64,000 bases of DNA. It comes from Endomychus coccineus (lineage: Eukaryota; Arthropoda; Insecta; Coleoptera; Endomychidae). The DNA lies in NCBI GenBank assembly GCA_958510875.1, contig OY294067.1, positions 201,703,982-201,767,981 of the forward strand, given 5' to 3'. The translations under genes and the position numbers were made by a program. Below, one piece after another: positions 21,801-31,993 of this stretch. The notes beneath the pieces were generated by a model that worked only from the letters and a program-made list of their open reading frames with translations, ran no database searches and was not told where the DNA came from. The first letter of the stretch is position 1. Every line of letters starts with the position of its first letter.

Positions 21801-22161
21801 AATTTTCATAAGTATAGTCCGGTGCTAATCATAGAAATTTTGAAAATATATGTGACAACTTCGCAGAATGTGCTAGAATCTAAATGGATGCTGCCCCAAA
21901 TTAGGAATGTAGTAGACGATGATGCAAAGTATCCTTTAGTGTATTCCATTTATGATAAAAATCTAAAAATGTTTAATTGAACATAGCGAATCAGGAATAT
22001 TTAGTCAAAATATTGCATCTTAATAAATAATATTGATGGTTCTATGACTGTATTCATCATATTGTATGAAATGTATCAAGGTATTTGTCTAGTTAAGCCT
22101 AGTGTCGCTACTATGTGGTTTCACATTCAACTACGACGTTCACCGCTTGAATTATATTTTG
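18806..22161. other. no gene recognised
   Basis: About 3.3 kb of AT-rich sequence. The longest frames (for example minus 19,480-19,725 and minus 20,080-20,301) have no motif I can recognise. No obvious repeat pair was found within it. Confidence 0.4.
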
Positions 22162-22167
22162 TCTATA

Positions 22168-22702
22168 CCACGGTCGTACATACAGGTCTGGGGACTCGAA
22201 TTTTTGACATGGGTGGGTCTCTTACGCGTCGCCAAACTCGTAGTCCCTCGTTTAGCCACTAGCTAGCGCTTGGATCGAAGTGGTAAAACGATTTCTTTCC
22301 GGAATCGCAAACAGTGTTACTAAGTATTCTTATTTGAAAATAACTTCCCCTTTTTCGTTAAACATGCTCGAACATATAAAAGACCTCGTTAAAACGATTT
22401 CTATCCGGAATCGCAAGCATCCACTTTTTTCGCATTCCCGCATCTTTCGGCACTTTAAAAACAGAAGTTTCTTGTTTCACACTATTGTACCTCGTTTTGC
22501 ATTTCGGCACAATGCACGGTTTCGTAATTTGTTTCTGAAAACGCAGGTATTCCTTTTGTTTACAATTCAAGTATGACAGCTGTCAGAGAATTTCGACTAC
22601 TGCGCCATCCTCTTTGGTACTACGCGACAGTCGACGCTTAGCGGACCCACTTCTCACATAGGAAAAAGGCTCGAGTCCCCAGACCTGTATGTACGACCGT
22701 GG
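22168..22702. mobile_element. P-like non-autonomous element, perfect 32-bp TIRs
   Basis: The first 32 bases (CCACGGTCGTACATACAGGT...) are the exact reverse complement of the last 32. A TCTATA copy lies on each side (22,162-22,167 and 22,703-22,708). P elements have ~31-bp TIRs and 8-bp duplications, and the unit contains a THAP-like fragment on the minus strand, so P-like is the best guess. The short direct repeat leaves this open. At 535 bp it is internally deleted. Confidence 0.75.
22358..22570 (-). pseudogene. THAP domain fragment (P-type transposase remnant)
   Basis: A 70-residue frame contains CIVPKCKTRY, SVFKVPKD and RKKWMLAIP. That is the order of the first half of a THAP zinc finger: a C-x(3)-C pair, a FxxPKD-like segment and a KW motif. 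The second C-x2-H half is not evident; the frame stops soon after. THAP domains bind the TIR-proximal DNA of P elements and occur in host proteins too. Its location inside a TIR-bounded unit favours a transposase remnant. An imperfect duplication of about 30 bp (ACGATTTCT(T/A)TCCGGAATCGCAA) lies at 22,289 and 22,391. Confidence 0.65.
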
Positions 22703-22708
22703 TCTATA

Positions 22709-23034
22709 CTTATAATCGTATACGTAAACTTTCGTCCAAATAACATAGATAGATCCTTATTCCTCAAAAATTACTTTTTTGGACCTTTTCTTGTGGATTG
22801 TTACGTGTGTTACATCGCCTACAACTGATGACTCTCCGTAATAGGCTAGACTCCATCATAGCTGACATGTACTTTTATGCCAACACATAATGTATTTTAA
22901 TTATAATAATTCATTATATTTCTGTACTTCACCTTGCGTAGATGTTTTAGTATCACATTAATAATTTTGTATTAATTCAAATAAAGTTTTTTTTTTAAAC
23001 CTTTTCCTTATACCACGAAATATAACTTGTGCAA
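22709..23034. other. no gene recognised
   Basis: AT-rich spacer between the P-like element and the short open frame at 23,035. No feature seen. Confidence 0.4.
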
Positions 23035-23197
23035 CTCATGGGGTGGACCGTATAAATTGCTGGTTTGCAAACACATGGCAGCAATTTCCAAAACAATATG
23101 AATATAAACTAAATGCCGAGCGCTTAAAGCTTGTCGAGCTCCAAGATATTGGCGCAAACCATCACCAAAATGCGAATAAAAATCAACAAAATTAAAA
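23035..23197 (+). other. candidate exon or gene fragment of unknown origin
   Basis: One plus frame ending at a TAA near 23,197 reads with protein-like composition, including INCWFANTWQQFPKQYEYKL and then LVELQDIGANHH. It is rich in Trp, Phe and charged residues, unlike the surrounding AT-driven frames. There is no clear start, splice acceptor or recognisable domain. It could be a decayed host exon or a transposon piece. Confidence 0.22.
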
Positions 23198-23199
23198 AT

Positions 23200-24209
23200 C
23201 TGATCAGATTATTGTCCAGCAGTAGAAGTCGTATTCAACAATTATATTCACAATTTATTATACTAATAATTATAAGCACAATTAGAAGCAAAAATCATTC
23301 TATGAGATATGCTACACCAATAACAATAATAGAATATAAACTCATACTAGATAAATAAATAATAATTAGTCTGGTTTGGAGAAATCATTGTTCAAAATCA
23401 GATGAAGAAGGTTGAATACATTTGTGTATCAATAATTCAGCCGAGATTATCTTCGTTTAAGATATCTGTTGATATAATATGTACAAATTTGTAAGATGGA
23501 GATGCTACTGCTTATATCTAGCAGACGTGGGTGGGTTCAGTGAGCCCTCAGTAAAATAGTTGATTCATTTTATGTGAATTGTTGGTCCCACAGGAAAATG
23601 TGTATTCACTCTTGTAGCTTTATCATGAATCTTATTATGGTAAACAATGAATTGGTTGAAGTACTAAGGGATTTTGCAGATTTCAATTCAAAAATGAATG
23701 TCTGGAACAATATATTAATTCATTTCCCACTGAATCTAAAACCTAAGGTGTAATAGACATCACGAAATCATAATTATTCCCTCATACCTCTGTTCTACAG
23801 TTTTTACAATGATGAGGTGAACTTTGAATCTGAAAGAAAGAATAGGAAAGAACTGTAGTGAAAATGATGTTTAATTATTTCATTATGAGCTGTTGGAGTA
23901 GTGTGAAGTGTCAAATATCTGCTCACTTATAAATATGATGGACGTAATTTTCCAGATTCAGGAAGTTGTCTAACGTGGATCCAAGATATTCGAATTCTTT
24001 AATTGATTAATTCGTATCACCATCGATCCGTATTTCCTTTCATCAATAATCAAATTGATGTTCATTGCTCTGGGATATACATTATAACAAATATGATTTC
24101 GAAGAAATTATTATATCCTTGTCAGAAGCTTATCGTCGTCATATAAGTTTTGAATTATATGTTTGACGATATATTCTAGAAACCCAATCGAAAGTTCAAC
24201 GGATTGATG
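23200..24209. other. no gene recognised
   Basis: About 1 kb of AT-rich sequence without coding or repeat signals that I can support. Confidence 0.4.
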
Positions 24210-24880
24210 TTCCCTAGAAGGAATGGATTTCAAACGGCCATAACTAAAAATAATTGAAATGAAAATAGTGAATTTACTGATGTAATAAAGCATTGTAGTA
24301 GTAATGTTCATGTTTGAATACTTTCATTCATAAGGTGATACATTACGAAGAAATTTACATTACGTTAGATTTCGATGCTTCAACGTTGAGAGATTATTCC
24401 TTTTCCTCCCTACACTACCTAAATACAGATTGCATTCCACTATAAGATGCGTCCTAAATCGGATAATTGAATGCCCACTGACGTATGAAAATCATAGTAA
24501 TGATTGAAAAACTGCCAATATTTAAATATTAGTATATTATTTCAACAAAAACAAAATACAAAAAACTCATTCCATAAAGAAGTAAGTGTTGAAATTTGTA
24601 TCAATATAAATACCATCACAATATCTTGTATCCACAGACTTCGCATCTTATTCTGGTGTGTAAGATTCTTTCTTACTCAACACCAATGATTATTTGTGGA
24701 GAACTGCAAAATCTTTGCTTACAGATTTCGGAGGAAATGAGCGAAAGTGGGTATCACGGGAAGTCTTTACTATATACCTCATATTACTCCATATGTAGGT
24801 AATGGCTTTGTGAAAAGATTTATAGAATATCTAGAACAAAACAGATTCGGCTCATATAAGGCTCTTATGCGTTTCCTTTC
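24210..24880. repeat. diverged duplication, copy 1
   Basis: This stretch is similar in order and content to 25,930-27,240. Shared segments include TTCCCTAGAAGGAATGG, CTGATGTAAT(A/G)AAG, a run around CCAATATTT(A/G)AATATT, and TATTCTGG(T/C)GTG with its surroundings. Copy 2 carries a ~700-bp insertion that copy 1 lacks. There is no coding content. A third short match (CAAATCGAAAGTTCAACTGAT) lies at about 24,930. Confidence 0.7.
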
Positions 24881-25929
24881 ATCCTTCTAAATTTCTTGAT
24901 GCTGATTTGTTGCCTATATTATGGAGATCAAATCGAAAGTTCAACTGATTGATATTCTTTCCTAAAGAAGAAAAACGTAGTTTATCAGAATGAACTATAT
25001 GATCACAAACGTTAGACGAAGACACCAAATGAGTAAAAGAAACCATCATTACTTGCATAGCGAATGGCTCGTACGTATGACAATGAAGTAACATATTCAT
25101 TAGGATGTATACAAAACGAAGGAAGATGATAACTCCAGGCCATGAATGAAAGAATACAAACATTGGAATTTTTGTTCCCAGAAAATCAACAAGTGGCTTT
25201 CGCGTTCATTATCACAAGAAATAGTCTAGTCACGCATCATTAACGGAAATATGTTAAGTACAAAATTTGGGAGAATGGAACTTCATGAATATGTAGACCG
25301 GTTGCATATTGTGATCTCTCCCCTCTTGAAATTATTCACAGAACGTTTTGGAATTGTAACATGATTCGAATGGATAATGTGAGCGTCTGAACGATGAGGT
25401 ATAATAGCACTTAAGCCGAATATACAATTCATCACCGAGTATTGTTCAATATGGATTGAAGTTGTGAAAAGCATATATACATGAAGAGCATACCTTACAT
25501 TTGAAAAATTACAAGCCGATCATATTCAGGATTTGCAATTATTCCACTTCAAACAGATTCAAGCGGACGTTACGTAACCCAACAAATATAGTATCATAAG
25601 ATAACATTTAAATCACAAATACTAACCAGCTCACTAAATGCGATCTCAAGATCGTATCTGTAACCTTTGCCTTTCCTACAATTCTTCGATTTGAAATTTC
25701 CCAAAACCTAGGATAATATTCAAAGAATAAGCTGAGACTCCTTCAAGCATAAAAGTTAGTGAGTATGGTTCTCCAATAGGAATATTCTGGTTGAGTAATT
25801 AGTAGCTCCACATGATTGCATAAATTGGAATAATTGGTTTCTGAATGACGCGCTGACACATCCATGATCGTGCTGGTTCGAATTCGAAAGTATAATCATT
25901 CGGCTGGCTTTAGATACAATTAAAAAGAT
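24881..25929. other. no gene recognised
   Basis: Sequence between the two duplicated blocks. No coding region is recognised; the short match to the duplication near 24,930 is the only feature. Confidence 0.4.
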
Positions 25930-27240
25930 ATTCCCTAGAAGGAATGGGTTGCAAACGATCATAACTAAAAAAGATTGAAATGAGAAAATAGTCCGCTTAC
26001 TGATGTAATGAAGGATAGTAGTATTTAGGTTTATATATGAATAATTTCATTCATAAGATGATAAATTATACTCTTCACTATCCAAATACAAATTGCATCG
26101 CACTATAAAATGCGTTCTCAATCGGTCAATAAAATGATCACTCACGTATGAAAATTATAGTAAATATTAAAAACTACCAATATTTGAATATTGACATTTT
26201 ATTCCAACGAAAACAAAATACAAAGCCCTCTTTCCGTAAATTATATTATATGAATTCTCGGGGAATAGGTCACATTAACACATTATATGCTTATTGCATA
26301 AAGCATCCTTATCGCACCAATTTCAATTAGAAAGTGGGCCGAAACGAACAGAAACACGAATAATCAAAATTGTAACACATTATTGTTTTAAGTATATGTA
26401 TATGCGTCAAGGGTGCACTGCTCAGCAATTTCCTCATAATATATGAAGTCATGTCAAACAAAGTCTGTATACGACTGAAACCGAAAAATATTACGCTCAA
26501 GTATCCATTTTCGAACCAGATGTTGAAGATATAAGAGGTAAGAGGAAAAGGTTGTCAGACCTTATGAGAAATATTGCTATAATATACTCTTAACATTATA
26601 ATGACGCATGTAAGAATTTGCAAGGGTTTTAATTAATTAAATTTGTATGAACCTGACTCAATGACTGAATGTCTGTCCTATGATTTACAGACTTGGAGTC
26701 ACATTTTATGTGAATCATTTCCAGATTAGATCTTTTATAGTAATTTATTTCCTAAGTTAGGGTTTTATAATTTTTGCAATCGAATTGATGGTTATAATCA
26801 AAAAAGTGTTCAGCAAGGGCGGTGGCAATTTTTGTATGTTGTACTATACTTATGGCCATACATTATTTGTTGGAAATAATATCCAGAGATTCTTGTCACA
26901 TCGCGATCTAAGCAATTTAATTTGTATACTGTGTGGGTTTCCATAGAGGACCCTTTCATAAAGGAGTATAAGTGTTGAAATTTGTATTGAACTAAATTCC
27001 GTCATATTATCTTGTATTCACAGACATCGCATCTTATTCTGGCGTGACAGATTCTTTCTCACTTGGCGCCAATTATTATTGTGGAGAATTCGAAAATTTT
27101 TGTTCATAGATTTTGGAGAAAAGGAATAGAAGTGGATATTACGAGGAGTCTTCACTATGTACTATGTTTCATGTGTAGGTAATTGCTACATATTCATAGA
27201 ATATCCAGAGCCAATGAATTCGACTTATCAAAATTTCTTA
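25930..27240. repeat. diverged duplication, copy 2, with insertion
   Basis: Second copy of 24,210-24,880. The match breaks at about 26,240 and resumes at about 26,955. The bases at the two break edges resemble each other (CTTTCCGTAAA and CTTTCATAAAG), as expected for a target duplication around an inserted element. Confidence 0.65.
26245..26945. mobile_element. insertion sharing sequence with PLE 5' region
   Basis: The ~700-bp piece present only in duplication copy 2. Its part 26,295-26,610 matches 54,781-55,090 at roughly 75-80% by eye (GCACCAATTTCAATTA, CGAAACGAACAGAAACACGAATAATC, AAAAGGTTGTCAGACCTTAT). At 54.8 kb that segment lies directly upstream of a Penelope-like N-terminal coding fragment. 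No coding frame remains here. Confidence 0.6.
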
Positions 27241-27871
27241 TGAGTTTTCAGTTATTGACAACATTGGAAACCAAAGAAGTTTGAAGATACTACTACACAT
27301 TTTGGGAAAGAATGAGGGTAGGTATAACATAAAGTCTTGAGATTCTATCTCAACATTGTACACATTGACAACTTTTAAAGTGAAGTAAGTCATTTGTTTG
27401 ACCGTCTCTGACATCTTGAATTTTGATATTTTCTCAGTATATTGACATTTGCCTTACACACAGTTAGCAATCAGCTAGTTAAATATACTGTAATGAATTA
27501 ACTTGAAGAATTGACACTAACTACTCAATAACTAATTTTTTTTAATAACATTTGTCGCTTCGGAACAGTTGACTATGGGCGACTTCTATATTTCACCTAG
27601 CAGAGCAGATGAGATTGATCAAGATTCATTGGTCACTTGACTGGTGAGGCAATAGAGGAATGTACAATTCCGAACGGCTCTGGGGACGTCTGTTCAATAG
27701 GTGATCTAATATCGAAAAATGGATGTGTTAGTTTTCTTTATTTTGCTTAACAACTAGTTTTACGCGAAGATGATGAGGAAGAACTTGGAGTGGAGAATAA
27801 ATTATAGAATTTTGTGGGGGAAGTAGCATCAAAGCATAATGACAAACAATATTTTTGGATGAATTCCCAAA
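27241..27871. other. no gene recognised
   Basis: AT-rich sequence before the Harbinger remnant. The 5' end of that element may lie here but no terminal repeat was found. Confidence 0.35.
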
Positions 27872-28364
27872 CATTCGTAAGTTTCGTCTAGAAACTGAAG
27901 CTTTTCCAAGCGGATATCCTCAACTGCCATTGGAAAAGCTTTCATTAGTAACCTTATGGTGTTTAGCAATGATGGAAAGTTTTTTAAACCAAATGAAACC
28001 GAAGGAACTTCTAACAGGAAGTGTAGATTCATGATGTCAATAGTGATACTATTCAATTAGCAACTTTGTAGATAGTCTAATCAATTGTTATTTTGTATTC
28101 CAGCTCAGTAGCATAGCGTTTTAATGTTACGAAATCAACGGTCTGGCATTACTTGCTAAGGGTAGGTCGATGAATTCTCACGTAAATAATCGATTACAAT
28201 GTGCTTCTTGGCATAATGAAAATGAGTATGTGGAGATATTCCATAATTTCGGAGATAGTAGTTTCCTCGGTGTAATAGGGATTATAGATAGCACACATTT
28301 CGATATTGTGGCCTCGAAAGAGAATGAGAATTCTTATTTCGAAGAAAAGGTTTCTTCTGTTTAA
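27872..28364 (+). pseudogene. PIF/Harbinger transposase remnant
   Basis: Two plus-strand frames together match the pattern of a Harbinger DDE transposase. The first (27,872-28,036) reads FRLETEAF and then LPLEKLSLVTLWCLAMMESF, like the helical region before the catalytic core. The second (28,170-28,364) reads WHNENEYVEIFHNFGD, then GVIGIIDSTHFDIVASKENE, corresponding to the first catalytic Asp in the family's GxIDGTH motif (here IDSTH). The rest of the core is not readable. A stop, a gap and frame changes separate the parts, so it is dead. A minus-strand frame over the same interval is its shadow. Confidence 0.65.
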
Positions 28365-29299
28365 CGACCAGATCATTCCAGTGCATTATAGAATTATTCA
28401 ATGTTCATATAGAGATGATTGAATCTTCCTTCTTCAAAATATACTTATCATAAATCATATCGATTACTGTAATCGATTATTTCGCGGAGATTACGGATAT
28501 ACAATAATTTTTTATTCAGTAGTTTACTCTCACTCTGATATCCAAAAGCATCAATTACCATCACTAAATATCTGCAAACCAATTAGTATAATCAATCTCT
28601 TTCTAATAGTTCACTAGAGGCAATCCAGAGTCAACCACTACCTTGGACTCTCAGGAAGCTTCACAGGATAATTGCATAATTTTATTACCATGATGAGCAA
28701 GATGTGGGGGGAAATTTCAGAATGAAGTTACAATCGTAAATTACATTTTCTCAATTTTTAAAAATATAGTCTAATTTATATATTTGGTTCCCGGAAGGGT
28801 ATGCGATTTTTGTAAAACTTTTCCTTACTATTCATTAATAATTAATATACCTGTTACTGTTTCCTATATTCTTTCTTGTATTTTGTATTGATTATTTCCA
28901 AACCAATGATATAATATAGAGATTTCTTTCCATATAACTGATTAAGCAAACTCTCTTGATTCGCGAAATATAGCACGTTTCATCATTGAATGCAGAAAGC
29001 CCGAACTTATCCCAATTTGGGCTACTTTGGCGGATATATGTGGTTTTGATGAGTTCACGGTTCAGTTTTTGTTCGATTCAGTAGCGTTTAAAATATTAGG
29101 TTACATCTGTTGTATTTCAACGTGTGTGCGACAATAAGAAGAACTAAGTCCATAGATATATTCACAAAATACAGTACAATCACAAGAGTCATTACATAAT
29201 TATTAAGGAAGAATGTTCCAATCAATAGGTCAGATACTTCTGACAAAGCATTTTAGACTGTAGAATCATACCTATATTCTGTATCCATATTAGGAAACA
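28365..29299. other. no gene recognised
   Basis: About 0.9 kb with many stops. It may include decayed 3' sequence of the Harbinger element or 5' sequence of the gypsy remnant that follows, but no motif is visible. Confidence 0.35.
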
Positions 29300-29622
29300 C
29301 TCAGAAAAATCAGTTTTTATTCACAAGGACACTAGTGGTGGAGGATCCAGAGCAGTAAAAAAAAACGAATATCCAAACAGTGAATTACATCCGGTGTTCT
29401 ATTTGTCGAAAAAATTAAGTCACGCTCAAGAAAAAAGAGCTACTTATCCACAATTTCTATTTATTGAAGAAGCTATTATATATTCGTAGCACTAGTTGAG
29501 ATATAATTTACAGTAATCACAAATTGTAAACCTTTAGACGAAGAAATAGGGAACCTTGTATATAACTTATCATAGTATAACTACAAAGTAATATATAGAC
29601 CGGAAAAAGAGAAAGTTCAACA
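29300..29622 (+). pseudogene. gypsy RNase H remnant
   Basis: The plus strand reads FIHKDTSGGGSRAV, then LHPVFYLSKKLSHAQEKRAT and YPQFLFIEEAIIY, and finally YNYKVIYRP. This is the order of a Ty3/gypsy RNase H domain: the first catalytic Asp segment, the segment holding the catalytic Glu, and the end of the domain. Stops and frame changes occur throughout, and the Glu-Ala-Ile segment is the best kept. It differs from the RNase H at 3 kb, so it comes from another gypsy family. No LTRs were found around it. Confidence 0.65.
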
Positions 29623-29778
29623 ATGAGAAAATGAAGAGAAGATGTGAAATAGATTCCAAAATCTTCCACGGACATCATGGAATGTTTGAGTTTGGAATGA
29701 ATTCAATGTACACTTCGAGAGTCATGATTTTCGAATATTATACTCATCAGAAAAGGGTCTTCTTATTACTCGATTTCC

Positions 29779-30560
29779 TTGAAAACCAACAGGCTCAGTC
29801 ACCTAACAGAAAATGTCGATACACGGTGTTCTCTGCCGAAAGATCGAAACGCTCTGCTTGTCAACCAGGCTAACCTCCCGTTACCTAAGGTCAGCTGGGC
29901 TACATCCGAGACCAAGGGATTCACCGCACCCTATTCAGATGGCGTTATCAACACCTTGGTGTATCGCCGCAACAGGATGGGTGTGCAGGTTCCTGATGTC
30001 AGATGCAGGGCTGTCGGAAGGCGCCTGAGACGCTTTTCCACCTGATGTTGGCATGTCCAACAAAAGTTGCATTGGCGTACACCCACGGCTGCATTAACAT
30101 CTAAGGAATAGACCAAAAGCCTGTGCTACCTTACATGCCATGAGATATTGAGTCCGTTGTCGGAAAAGAAAAATGCTCGATCTGCTGCAATTACCCGTTT
30201 CCGACCGTCAAGTCAGTACAAGCGAATAGGCCTGACGTTGTACTCCTCGATGAACAAACCAAGACTATTTATGTTAACGGATTCTCTGCTGCTCCGGCAA
30301 AGAAGAACATAATCTTGGAAGAGGAGAAAAAATGGACAAAGTATCAAGATTTCCTGTTCTAGCAGGCCACAAGGTTGTATTAGTTTCTGATCATCTGTGT
30401 TTTGTGCGGAATTCAGTCTTCTCTTCGTTCGAACTTGAAGATTATTCCGGCTCGTAAGAACTAGGCGCGGATCTTGTTAAACCGGATGCAGAAGGCATAC
30501 TGGGTAACATACGACTACTTAGGGAACACGATTCAGGAACCTGAAGCTATTTACCGACCT
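29779..30560 (+). pseudogene. R2-like LINE C-terminal remnant (CCHC and endonuclease)
   Basis: The reading runs through VINTLVYRRNRMGVQVPDV to a zinc knuckle split by a one-base shift (CRA, then GCRKAPETLFHLMLAC), matching the C-x3-C...H-x4-C motif that follows RT in R2-type LINEs. Next comes ANRPDVVLLDEQTKTIYVNG with EEEKKWTKYQDF, the pattern of the restriction-like endonuclease of that group (RPD, then D and K). At about 30,488 RMQKAYW recalls its C-terminus. Base composition is more GC-rich than the surroundings. Stops and shifts make it a pseudogene; RT itself is missing. Confidence 0.62.
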
Positions 30561-31993
30561 GGAGGGGAGGAGTATTTGAAAATGTATGTAGGGGGGTTGA
30601 AATAGGCAAGGAGTGATGGCAATAATTTTAAATCATTATTTGACCTCCAATAAAGTTATTTAACATGGTGCCATCATGTTAACTTGTAACCCGCAAGTTT
30701 CTTCCACAATATGGAAAAAATTAACATTTTTGGTCAAAATAATGGCCAATTACTCGGAAATGGATCGATTACTTTTGATGGCATAGGGTATGTTAACAAT
30801 TGCCAACACCAATGAACTTTTTCCACAAGGCTTGGGGGTTAACTTGCAGATCATTTTCGGTTCAATTTCAACTGGTTGGCCTGATAAACGGACACGATTA
30901 AAATGATGGCACATGGTTGATGTGTATAAGAATGGCATGCTTCTCAAGTAACCGCAACTTGGGAAGGGTTAACCTCCAGTCAAAAAAGAGAAGAATGTGG
31001 ATGTTGTATCTAGAGATCTAGCAGCCGGGGAAAATTCGGTCTGTGAGATGAATTGATCATTGAACCGTCCTCTAACGATAAACCATAGTGCCATCGGGTT
31101 AATGTTCAGACCATCAATATCGCTCAGGTTCCTAGACTATTACCCTTTTATTTAAAACGAAAACCTATTCTGTAAACTGATTCCAGTGTGAAGTTCGGAG
31201 CCAAGAGTGTGTGCTCCTTTGGAATCAGCTCACTTAAGTGAATTAAACATACTAGTCACCAATATTGTTTGAATTAATGTAGGAAAAAGTTAATCAGAAG
31301 ATTTGGCTCTCAATTTCCACATTCCCCTTCCATAATTCTAATAATTATAATTTAATATTGTAATGACGAAATTATTTATTGTTAGTGATAACAAACCTGT
31401 TCCTGAATTTCTGAAGTTCAATTCATCAAAATTCAGATTCACTATAAATATGTAAACTGTCAATTCAATTTTCAATTGGATGAGTCTAAAATGAAATATT
31501 TCTGGTTTGACGCAGATAGCGCTACTCGCTTGAGGAAATTGTTCATATCAATTTGTTCCTGCAAACGGGGTCTAATATTCTTAACTTATATTCATGTCTT
31601 TCCAATTTCCAATATGAACTAATATTAGCGCCCCCTAATATCGTCCATAAACCGAAGTGTTTTCGTGTTCTTGGACAGTTTATATGTTAAAATAGGTATT
31701 GGAACGTTTGTTTCCTGAATTTCATATCTGTCTGTATGTTGTGAACTCTCTCTGTATACTATCTTGTATTCAATACTACTTTGAATATAGTATATTTAAA
31801 TAACGAATATGTATAGTCCTTATTACATGTTTTGGTGTCTGCCATGAAAGTGCATATTCGAATATGAGATTTATAAGTAGAAATTATTTTAGTTGATAAA
31901 ACATTGTTCCGTATTTTTTTATCAATCCAATTGATTATCAAATTACGTTTGTCTATTATTAGGTCAGTACAAATAGTATTTGAACAACAAGAA
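30561..31993. other. no gene recognised
   Basis: About 1.4 kb. The first part may be 3' UTR of the R2-like element. No coding region or repeat pair was identified. Confidence 0.35.
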
